Positions 7,072-13,293 of a stretch of DNA of 14,330 nt are shown in pieces. The notes below the pieces were generated by a model, which was not told the origin of the DNA, made no database searches, and was given only the letters and a program-made list of their open reading frames with translations. The first letter of the stretch is position 1. Each line of letters starts with the position of its first letter. The DNA lies in the NCBI GenBank assembly GCA_002377985.1, contig DFQW01000161.1, forward strand, positions 1 through 14,330. The letters are read 5' to 3'. The DNA is from Halieaceae bacterium UBA3479. Lineage in GTDB: Bacteria; Pseudomonadota; Gammaproteobacteria; Pseudomonadales; Halieaceae. The position numbers and the translations under genes are program-made.

Positions 7072-8811
7072 TTGGACAGACAGCAGCGTTTTGCCCGGGT
7101 CGTGCTGAACGGCTTCTACGCCTATTTTGCCGAATTCGAAAACATCACGCTGGCTGCGCGGACCCGGTTTGAGCAAGCGCAATGGTCCCGCATGGCAGAG
7201 GTATCCAGTCGCCGGATCGATATCTACAAAGAAACGGTGATGGAGACCCTGAGTGCAGCGCGGCAGATCGCCGGGGAGCACATTGACGACTTGAGTTTTT
7301 GGTCCCAGACGAGAAGCATCTATGCCAATCTGGTTCAGGGCATGACCAATTTCGAGATCGCTGAAACCTTTTACAACTCCATTTTTAACTCCCATTTTGG
7401 CCACCGCGCCATTCGCGACGAGTACGCCTTTGTCTTCTCGCCTCAGGGGGATGTGCCGCCGGTTGACATGGGGCGCGTTGTCAACCGCTACCCGGTGGCG
7501 GGAGATCCGGCGAGCGCGTTTGACCGGTTACTCGATGACTATGCGTTTGATATCCCTTTCGAGGATCGGGCGCGGGATGTCGCCAGTATTTGTGGGGCGA
7601 TCGATCGCCACATGGCCGCCCATTTTGATCTGGGGCGAGGCGACGTCGAGCTGCAGGTGCTGGAGCATCACTTTTTTCGCAACAAAGCCAGTTACATTGT
7701 CGGGCGATTCTATTGTGCCGGCGACCAGATGCCCTTTGTGTTGCCCGTGCTGCACACCGACGACCCGGCGCAACCCGCAGTCTACGTGGATGCCTTCCTG
7801 TTTGGCTCCGATCAGGTGAGCCTGCTGTTCTCTTTCACCCGCAGTTATTTCATGGTGGATGCCTCCATCCCCTCCCAATACGTGTTGTTCCTGCAGCAAT
7901 TAATGCCCAAAAAGGAAATCTCGGAGATCTACAGCTCTATCGGCCATTTCAGACATGGCAAAACTTACTTTTACCGGACTTCAACCCGCCATATTCGCTC
8001 GACCAAGGACCAGTTTATTGTTGCGCCCGGTATCAAGGGTATGGTGATGACCGTGTTTACCCTTCCGTCCTATGAGTATGTGTTCAAGATCATCAAGGAT
8101 CGCTTTACTCCGCCCAAAGAAGTCACGCACCAGATCGTGAAAGACAAATACCATCTGGTGAAACGCTGGGATCGGGCCGGGCGCATGGCCGACACGCAGG
8201 AATTCAATAACCTGGTGTTCGATGCCAGTCGCTTCTCTGAAGAACTCATAGAGGAGTTGAACAACACCTGTCCGTCCCAAATCCGAATCAATGGTCGCGC
8301 CCTGATCATCAAGCACTGTTACGTCGAGCGGCGCATGAATCCGCTGAACCTTTACCTGCAGGAGGCGACGGATGAAGAAGTGGAAGAGGTGATGAATGAT
8401 TACGGCAATGCGATAAAACAACTCGCTGCCGCCAATATTTTTCCGGGCGATATGCTGCTTAAGAATTTCGGTGTGACCCGCCATGGCCGCGTGGTGTTCT
8501 ACGATTATGACGAGATTGAGCCGCTGCTGGACTGCAACTTTCGGCGCATACCGCCACCGCGGGATGAGATGGACGAAATGTCCGGGCAGCCCTGGTACTC
8601 AGTGGGTCCGAAGGACATTTTCCCCGAGGAATTCCGCTTGTTCTTTTCGGGCAATGCCCGCGCGCGTGAAGCTTTCGATGCCCAGCATGCCGATCTCTAC
8701 GACGCGGATTTCTGGATCCGATTGCAGAACAAGCTGCGCGAGGGATTTGTCGAGGATTTTTACCCCTATCCGCGACGGGTTCGCTTTTCCCAACGACAGG
8801 AGGCCGCATAG
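7072..8811 (+). CDS. aceK: Isocitrate dehydrogenase kinase/phosphatase
   Basis: AceK phosphorylates and dephosphorylates isocitrate dehydrogenase, switching carbon between the TCA cycle and the glyoxylate bypass during growth on acetate or fatty acids. The 579 residues match the family (578 in E. coli). The N-terminal regulatory half includes FEIAETFYNSIFN and FGHR. The kinase half has VFKIIKDRF with ATP-binding Lys339, GDMLLKNFG with Asp460, and YDYDEI with Asp478, matching E. coli Lys336, Asp457 and Asp475 at a constant offset of three. The reading frame opens with TTG at 7072 behind a G-rich ribosome site (about 7060-7065); no better start is seen, and a rare start would keep levels low. 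aceA, aceB and icd are not nearby. The gene instead lies in an acyl-CoA dehydrogenase operon. Confidence 0.96.
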   Translation: MDRQQRFARVVLNGFYAYFAEFENITLAARTRFEQAQWSRMAEVSSRRIDIYKETVMETLSAARQIAGEHIDDLSFWSQTRSIYANLVQGMTNFEIAETFYNSIFNSHFGHRAIRDEYAFVFSPQGDVPPVDMGRVVNRYPVAGDPASAFDRLLDDYAFDIPFEDRARDVASICGAIDRHMAAHFDLGRGDVELQVLEHHFFRNKASYIVGRFYCAGDQMPFVLPVLHTDDPAQPAVYVDAFLFGSDQVSLLFSFTRSYFMVDASIPSQYVLFLQQLMPKKEISEIYSSIGHFRHGKTYFYRTSTRHIRSTKDQFIVAPGIKGMVMTVFTLPSYEYVFKIIKDRFTPPKEVTHQIVKDKYHLVKRWDRAGRMADTQEFNNLVFDASRFSEELIEELNNTCPSQIRINGRALIIKHCYVERRMNPLNLYLQEATDEEVEEVMNDYGNAIKQLAAANIFPGDMLLKNFGVTRHGRVVFYDYDEIEPLLDCNFRRIPPPRDEMDEMSGQPWYSVGPKDIFPEEFRLFFSGNARAREAFDAQHADLYDADFWIRLQNKLREGFVEDFYPYPRRVRFSQRQEAA

Positions 8812-8813
8812 CC

Positions 8814-9524
8814 ATGGCATCGCTTTATCTCATTCGGCATGGGCAGGCTTCCTTTGGCAGTGATAACTATGATCAGCTTTCTCCGCTGGGGCAGCGTCAG
8901 GCCGACGTATCCGGGCGTTTTTTTGCCGATATCGGTCTGCAGTTTGCGCAGGCCGCCAGCGGGGATTTGTCCCGCCAACGCGAGACCGGTGAGCGGGTAT
9001 TGGCCAGTCAACCTGAAGCTGTCCCGTTGCACATTGATCCCCGTCTGAACGAGGTCGATAACGAGGGGCAAATTGCGGCGTTGTTGCCGATTCTCTGTGA
9101 GCGTGACGCCGCCTTCGCCGAGCGTGTGAAGGCGGGTCGCTCCGATAGCAAGCAATATCAAAAAGTGATTCAGGCGGTATTCAACGCCTGGGTATCCCCT
9201 GATTGTCCCGCCTTGCCCGATACATCATCCTGGCCGGATTACCTGGCTGGCGTGAAGGGCGCGCTCGAGGACGCCATGGCGCGCGCGACGGGTGGCAGCG
9301 ATACGGCCATTTTCACGTCGGGTGGAACAATAGCGACTGCCGTGAGTTGGGTGCTGGGGGTACGACACGATCAGATCTACGGGTTTTATGAGCCGGTGTT
9401 CAACTGTTCCATCACCCGACTGATTTTTTCCCGTGGACGCATCTCGCTCTCCAATTTTAACGACACCGCGCACTTGCAGTTACTCAGTCAGCAATTGGGT
9501 GAGTCGTTGGTCACCTATCGCTAA
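8814..9524 (+). CDS. Histidine phosphatase family, second His missing
   Basis: This 236-residue cytosolic protein belongs to the phosphoglycerate-mutase-like histidine phosphatase superfamily. The phospho-accepting motif LIRHGQAS holds Arg8 and His9. Arg54 in SRQRET and Glu80 in RLNEVD fit the conserved Arg and acid. Where the second catalytic histidine is expected (usually SHGG) the protein reads FTSGG, with Ser169 aligned to His. TSGG-type members are, as I recall, a recurrent subgroup, so this may define a subfamily rather than a defect. The start follows AGGAGG (8798-8803), 2 bp after aceK, and a second family member follows 10 bp downstream. The substrate is unknown: a sugar phosphate, acyl phosphate or phosphoprotein are all possible. 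Confidence 0.88.
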   Translation: MASLYLIRHGQASFGSDNYDQLSPLGQRQADVSGRFFADIGLQFAQAASGDLSRQRETGERVLASQPEAVPLHIDPRLNEVDNEGQIAALLPILCERDAAFAERVKAGRSDSKQYQKVIQAVFNAWVSPDCPALPDTSSWPDYLAGVKGALEDAMARATGGSDTAIFTSGGTIATAVSWVLGVRHDQIYGFYEPVFNCSITRLIFSRGRISLSNFNDTAHLQLLSQQLGESLVTYR

Positions 9525-9534
9525 TGGGGTATCA

Positions 9535-10086
9535 ATGACGGATATCTGGCTGGTGCGTCATGGAGAGGCGTCCGCTGGTTTCGGCGAGGACACGGATCCG
9601 GGTTTGTCGCCCCTGGGCCATGATCAGGCGCAAGCAGCAGCGAGGCTTCTGGCGCCGGTCGTGCCCGAGGACGCGACCTTGCTGACCAGCCCCAAGCGTC
9701 GGGCGCGCGAGACGGGAGACCCCTTTGCCGCGTCTCGAGAGCAGGACCTCGAGGTTCATCCCTGTTTTATCGAGCTCCCCTCTCCCGGAGACCTCGCTCA
9801 GCGCCAAACCTGGATACAACACGTTCTCAAAGCGTCGTGGCGTGATCTTCCGCCGCAAGTTGCTACTTGGCAGGGGGATATCTTCAAGGCATTACAGGCG
9901 TGCACTACACCTGCCGTTATATTTACCCATTTTCTGGTTATCAATTCGGTGGCATCGAAAATTTCGGGAGATGACGCTGTCGTTCAATGCCTGCCCGACA
10001 ACGGCTCGGTGCATCATTTGCGAATAAACGGTAGCGAGTGGTATTGGGTCAGCCGGGGTCAGATGCTCGAGAGCATCGTCAACTAA
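9535..10086 (+). CDS. Histidine phosphatase family, SixA-like length
   Basis: This 183-residue protein belongs to the same superfamily as its neighbour but is shorter and clearly divergent. The motif LVRHGEAS gives Arg8 and His9. SPKRRARET carries the conserved Arg, Glu80 is the likely acid, and FTHFLVINS supplies the second histidine, His132, which the upstream protein lacks. RHGEA and the small size recall SixA phosphohistidine phosphatase, but the C-terminal half does not identify the substrate. I chose the ATG at 9535 because the RHG strand begins a few residues later and GGGGT (9526-9530) lies in ribosome-site position; the frame stays open to 9433, but that stretch overlaps the previous gene. 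The TAA overlaps the stop of tesB on the other strand. Confidence 0.85.
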   Translation: MTDIWLVRHGEASAGFGEDTDPGLSPLGHDQAQAAARLLAPVVPEDATLLTSPKRRARETGDPFAASREQDLEVHPCFIELPSPGDLAQRQTWIQHVLKASWRDLPPQVATWQGDIFKALQACTTPAVIFTHFLVINSVASKISGDDAVVQCLPDNGSVHHLRINGSEWYWVSRGQMLESIVN

Positions 10087-10922
10087 CGACGCTTGAGCCG
10101 CATAAGGCTTTCTTGAGCGGTCGATGCCAGCAGAACACCGTCTTGCGACCACAGAAATCCGCGACTCAATCCTCTGCCACCGCCCGCTCTCGGGGTATCG
10201 CAGTCATAGAGCACCCATTCATCCATCTTGCCATGGTGATGGAACCATATGGCATGGTCGAGGCTGGCGGCCATGAAATCTTTAAAGGGGTTACTGGAGG
10301 CTTGCGGATAAAAGACGGTGCTGAGCAGAGAGTAGTCAGAAATCATCACCAGGGCGGCCTGATGAATCGCTTTATCGTCGGGCAGTGATCCCACGGTTCT
10401 GAACCAGGAGCGTCCAATGGGCGGTTGTGCTTCTGCAAGGTAGTGGGTCACCCGCTGCCGCTCTATCTGATAGAGATCGATCAGATTGGGGTCGCCGGGT
10501 TTAGTGGTTAACCCCACAAAAGTGGACAAATCGTCCGCCTGGTTTTTTGGTGCCGCGATGTTGGGCATATCAAAGCAGTGTGAGACACCGTCTTCATCAA
10601 CGTGATAACTGATTGACGTGTTGAAGATGGCTTCACCTCGCTGTCGCGCCACCACGCGGCGGGTAGAAAAAGAGCGGCCGTCGCGGATCGGGTCGACATC
10701 GAACTCGATCGGGATGGTGGGATCGCCGGCGCGTAAAAAATAGGCGTGAAGACTGTGTGCTTCGAGCGAGGGTCCGACGGTCTGGTTGGCGGCCATAAGG
10801 CACTGTGCAACCACCTGGCCACCAAAGATCCGGCTTTGGGGCATTAGACTGTTGCCAACGAAGGTCAACGCCCCTGTTTTACGCGGCGCAATGTGTTCAA
10901 CTACTTCGACAAAATCTTTCAC
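10083..10922 (-). CDS. tesB: Acyl-CoA thioesterase II
   Basis: TesB hydrolyses medium- and long-chain acyl-CoA to free fatty acid and CoA in the cytosol. The 279 residues contain two hot-dog folds. The first has RIFGGQVVAQ (31-40), HSLHAYFLRAGD and DGRSFSTRRV. The second has SLDHAIWFHH with Asp222, CDTPRAGGGRGLSRG with Thr243, and STAQESLMR with Gln270, which fit the E. coli catalytic triad Asp204, Thr228 and Gln278. The start is GTG, 8 bp after the stop of the upstream regulator, with a short GGA as ribosome site; no nearer ATG would keep the N-terminal strand. It shares a transcript with the double TetR regulator, so it may be a direct target. Its TAG overlaps the TAA of the converging phosphatase gene. 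Confidence 0.95.
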   Translation of the reverse strand: MKDFVEVVEHIAPRKTGALTFVGNSLMPQSRIFGGQVVAQCLMAANQTVGPSLEAHSLHAYFLRAGDPTIPIEFDVDPIRDGRSFSTRRVVARQRGEAIFNTSISYHVDEDGVSHCFDMPNIAAPKNQADDLSTFVGLTTKPGDPNLIDLYQIERQRVTHYLAEAQPPIGRSWFRTVGSLPDDKAIHQAALVMISDYSLLSTVFYPQASSNPFKDFMAASLDHAIWFHHHGKMDEWVLYDCDTPRAGGGRGLSRGFLWSQDGVLLASTAQESLMRLKRR

Positions 10923-10930
10923 ACAAGTCC

Positions 10931-12253
10931 TTACTGTGTCCGCGTATTGGTTTTTAACCCGTGCAAAAAGACGGAGAAATAATCGCTGGCGCTCTGCTCC
11001 ACGGAGTCAATCGACTGCCACGCTGCCAGATCCATCGCGGCATTGAGGGCGCCGGTCAGTAATTGAATGACGATAGCCGCAGGCACCGGGCGAAACAGCT
11101 GCTGCTGGATGCCGTCTGTAATGAAGCGCTCGAGCACCCCGTGCACCGCATCCAAACGTGCCAGCAGACGTTGTCTGACTGCTGGAGGTAGTGATGTGAT
11201 GGCGTTGAAGTGCACCAGTGGACCCTGATCAGAGTTCTGCAACGTAAATATGTGTCGGCAGGCGACTTCCAGTTTGGTCACCGGTGAGCCTTCCAGTGCC
11301 GCCACCCGCGCCATCACTTGTTCGAGTCGGTCGAGGGTGTAGTCAAAGCACTGCGTCAGCAGCGCCTCCTTATTGGCAAAGTGGTAGTAAAAGGCGCCTT
11401 TGGAGACTTGTAGCTGTTGGGCAATTTCGTCGAGAGAGGTGCCGCTAAAACCCTTCTGGTTGAAGCAGCGTGTACCGGCTTTGAGAAAAGCCTCCTGTTT
11501 GAGGCGATTCTGGGTGTCGCGATCAAAGATGTCGTCGTCGGCGGTCAGCGCCTCCAGGTCGGGAAGGCTGTTTGTTTGGGTCTGTGCGGGTGAGGCCAGC
11601 AGCCCATGACTGAACAAATCGCGAATTACGCTGCTGACGGTTACCGCTTCCTCTCTCGGCATTTCGTAGAGCCAGTAAAATGACCAGTCGAGTGCCCCGA
11701 GAATCGCGCGAAGCGTGACCACGGGATTGCAGGGCCTGATATGCCCTTGATTAATGCCTTGTTGCATCAAATCGATCAGTCGCCTGAGCAGCCGGCGGTA
11801 TTCCTCCTCCAGTGCCTGACGGTGTTCGGTTGCCAGTGAAGCCACCTCCAGAGGCGCCGCATAAAAATCACCGGCGTTATCTAGCGCGCGCAGGGTGGTA
11901 GCAATCTGGCTCTCAAGAAAGTACATCAAGCAGTCGAGGGGTGCCTCGGTGAATTGCTCGGCCGCATCAAGTTGTCCGTGAGCCTGCCTGACATTGGCGT
12001 TGTAGCACTGGTAAATCAGGTCTTCCTTGGTGGCTACGTAGTAGTAAAGGCTCGTCTTGGTCAGACCGAGGCGACTCGCAACATCGGCCAGAGTGGTCGA
12101 GCGAGCGCCCTTGGTATTGAACAGCTTTGCGGCGCACGAGAGCACCGCAGCGCGCTTGGTTTCGCGCTGCAAGCCACGGCTGAAGGGAGATCGTTGTTTG
12201 GGGTCGAGTTGTTCCACTGGCGCTATCGGGTCGATCTGACCCGGTGGGGTCAT
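10931..12253 (-). CDS. Tandem (double) TetR-family transcription regulator
   Basis: This is a single chain of about 440 residues made of two TetR units. The first DNA-binding domain is at about 31-88 (RAAVLSCAAKLFNTKG, then TLADVASRLGLTKTSLYYYV). The second is at about 253-308 (AFLKAGTRCFNQKGF, then SLDEIAQQLQVSKGAFYYHF). Each is followed by its own helical ligand/dimer domain of roughly 130-150 residues. Ordinary TetR proteins are ~200 residues and dimerise; this one could act as a built-in pseudo-dimer. I took the ATG at 12253; TTG at 12259 in frame would add two residues. Neither has a good ribosome site, and the predicted transcript starts only about 15 bases upstream. tesB follows after 8 bp. 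The ligand is likely an acyl-CoA or related compound, judged by context only. Confidence 0.9.
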   Translation of the reverse strand: MTPPGQIDPIAPVEQLDPKQRSPFSRGLQRETKRAAVLSCAAKLFNTKGARSTTLADVASRLGLTKTSLYYYVATKEDLIYQCYNANVRQAHGQLDAAEQFTEAPLDCLMYFLESQIATTLRALDNAGDFYAAPLEVASLATEHRQALEEEYRRLLRRLIDLMQQGINQGHIRPCNPVVTLRAILGALDWSFYWLYEMPREEAVTVSSVIRDLFSHGLLASPAQTQTNSLPDLEALTADDDIFDRDTQNRLKQEAFLKAGTRCFNQKGFSGTSLDEIAQQLQVSKGAFYYHFANKEALLTQCFDYTLDRLEQVMARVAALEGSPVTKLEVACRHIFTLQNSDQGPLVHFNAITSLPPAVRQRLLARLDAVHGVLERFITDGIQQQLFRPVPAAIVIQLLTGALNAAMDLAAWQSIDSVEQSASDYFSVFLHGLKTNTRTQ

Positions 12254-12258
12254 CCTCA

Positions 12259-12303
12259 AGGTTCAAGAATTTGAACTTTAAGTATTTTTACTGAACCTGT
12301 CCA
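12259..12303 (-). promoter_or_regulatory. tetR promoter with overlapping operator repeats
   Basis: Reading the minus strand, TGGACA (12303-12298, five of six bases of the -35) and TAAAGT (12280-12275, four of six of the -10) are exactly 17 bp apart. The inverted repeat GTTCAA-gaat-TTGAAC (12261-12266 and 12271-12276) overlaps the -10 and the expected transcript start near 12268. A third half-site, CTGAACC, lies in the spacer at 12291-12297, and AGGTTCA (12259-12265) pairs with TGAACCT (12292-12298). This fits repression of the promoter by its own product. The expected leader is only 9-15 bases. Confidence 0.6.
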
Positions 12304-12331
12304 CGAGAGACTGTTTGCTGGACCCCCTCGC

Positions 12332-12359
12332 ATTCGCCATTCGATATTCGAGAAATTCG
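12332..12359. repeat. Four ATTCG repeats, 7-bp spaced
   Basis: ATTCG occurs at 12332, 12339, 12346 and 12355, so the first three copies have a 7-bp period and the fourth is offset by 9. The block lies between the divergent tetR and crotonase genes. It could be a cluster of protein-binding half-sites or simple sequence drift. A weak promoter candidate for the right-hand gene (TGGACC 12319-12324, 18 bp, GATATT 12343-12348) overlaps it. Confidence 0.4.
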
Positions 12360-12381
12360 GCTGGCACAGATTTCCTTCTCG

Positions 12382-12412
12382 GGCGGCAGCAAACTCAATT
12401 GCTACTGCCGCC
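12382..12412. other. Stable stem-loop in the divergent spacer
   Basis: GGCGGCAG (12382-12389) pairs perfectly with CTGCCGCC (12405-12412). Stacked inside after a CTA bulge, CAA (12390-12392) pairs with TTG (12399-12401) around a six-base loop. Neither strand has a T-run after the stem, so it is not an intrinsic terminator. It may be an RNA structure in the crotonase leader or a DNA palindrome bound by a regulator. Confidence 0.5.
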
Positions 12413-12415
12413 GCT

Positions 12416-12491
12416 GTTGGGTGTCGGGCGGGCCCTGTGCCACACTTGCGCACTGAGTAACTGTTGAGTAGAGCCCCAACGTGCCCGACAC
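12416..12491 (+). promoter_or_regulatory. Alternative leader pairings over the crotonase start
   Basis: GTGTCGGGC (12421-12429) is the exact complement of GCCCGACAC (12483-12491), which includes the third base of the GTG start codon and the next codons. GTTGGG (12416-12421) is the exact complement of CCCAAC (12475-12480), directly before the start. The two pairings share position 12421 and cross each other, so they would exclude one another or form a pseudoknot. Either would hide the ribosome site. This applies only if transcription starts upstream of 12416. Confidence 0.4.
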
Positions 12492-13233
12492 GGTATCCTT
12501 TGAGCAGCAAGATGGCATTGCCACTCTGTCTTTTAATAACCCCGCGCGTCGAAATGCGCTGGGCTCGGAAGAACTCGATGCGATAGAAAAGGCGCTCGGC
12601 ACGCTGGATGCCGCTACCCGTGTTTTGCTGATTACGTCTTCCGACGACCGAATATTCTGTGCAGGGGCAGATCTGACGCAAATTCTTGATGGATCACTCA
12701 ATGGTGATCGCTTCCAGTCGGTGACCAATCAGATTGCTGAGCTATCGATTCCTACGATCGCGGTATTGACCGGCAATGTTTTCGGCGGCGGTGCCGAGCT
12801 TGCCTTGAGCTGTGATTTTCGGCTGGGCCGAGAGGGTATTACGATGCGCATTCCCGCCGCCGCAATCGGGCTGTGCTACCCCGTGCAAGGGATCGAGCGC
12901 CTGACCAGGCGCTTGGGCGTGTCGCTCGCAAGACGGCTGTTGGTTGCCGCAGAAACATTTTCCGCCGATGACATGCTGGCCTTGAGGCTTGTCGACCGAA
13001 TTGTGCCGGCGGCCCAATTGCGGTCAGAGGCAGATTCGTATGCGCGTGCTTTACTGGCGCTGGCCCCTATGGCGGTGACCAGTATGCTGACCATCATCAG
13101 GCAGCTGGAGCTGGGTGAGTTGGATCAACAGACTGCGGCTGATCTGGCAATGGCCTGTTCTGAGTCAGAGGACGTACAGGAGGGTATCTTGGCGCAGCGC
13201 GAAAAAAGAACAGCGAATTTTAAAAATCGGTGA
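12481..13233 (+). CDS. Enoyl-CoA hydratase/isomerase family (crotonase fold)
   Basis: This crotonase-superfamily enzyme of 250 residues acts on acyl-CoA thioesters in the cytosol. The oxyanion-hole motifs are present: FCAGADL (59-65) and NVFGGGAELALSCD (99-112), with Glu106 matching the first catalytic Glu (Glu144) of rat crotonase. The second catalytic Glu (Glu164, in a PE motif) is replaced: the protein reads RIPAAAIGL, with Ala126 at that site. This IPAA type is common among unassigned family members, so simple hydratase activity is not assured; isomerase or other chemistry is possible. The start is GTG at 12481 with only a poor ribosome site (GTAGAG, about 12468-12473). It is divergent from the TetR regulator and 60 bp before nadA. 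Family membership is certain; the reaction is not. Confidence 0.9.
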   Translation: MPDTVSFEQQDGIATLSFNNPARRNALGSEELDAIEKALGTLDAATRVLLITSSDDRIFCAGADLTQILDGSLNGDRFQSVTNQIAELSIPTIAVLTGNVFGGGAELALSCDFRLGREGITMRIPAAAIGLCYPVQGIERLTRRLGVSLARRLLVAAETFSADDMLALRLVDRIVPAAQLRSEADSYARALLALAPMAVTSMLTIIRQLELGELDQQTAADLAMACSESEDVQEGILAQREKRTANFKNR

Positions 13234-13254
13234 TCTCAATAGAGCCCTCTCCAT

Positions 13255-13260
13255 TATGCT
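13255..13260 (+). promoter_or_regulatory. Possible -10 box for nadA
   Basis: TATGCT lies 33 bases before the nadA ATG in the 60-bp spacer after the crotonase gene. It matches the sigma70 -10 at four of six bases. No convincing -35 is found 16-18 bp upstream. nadA may have its own promoter here or be read through from the upstream gene. Confidence 0.25.
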
Positions 13261-13293
13261 AGTGTTGAGCCAATTTTCAGCGTTACGCCCACC

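Noticed and set aside
9433..9534. N-terminal extension of the second histidine phosphatase
   Set aside because: It lies wholly within the end of the previous gene (to 9524) and the short gap; the RHG strand fits a start at 9535.
10095..10112. Terminator for the phosphatase operon (AGCC/GGCT stem, then TTTCTT) inside the tesB end
   Set aside because: The stem has only four pairs and the T-run is broken; too weak to list as a terminator.
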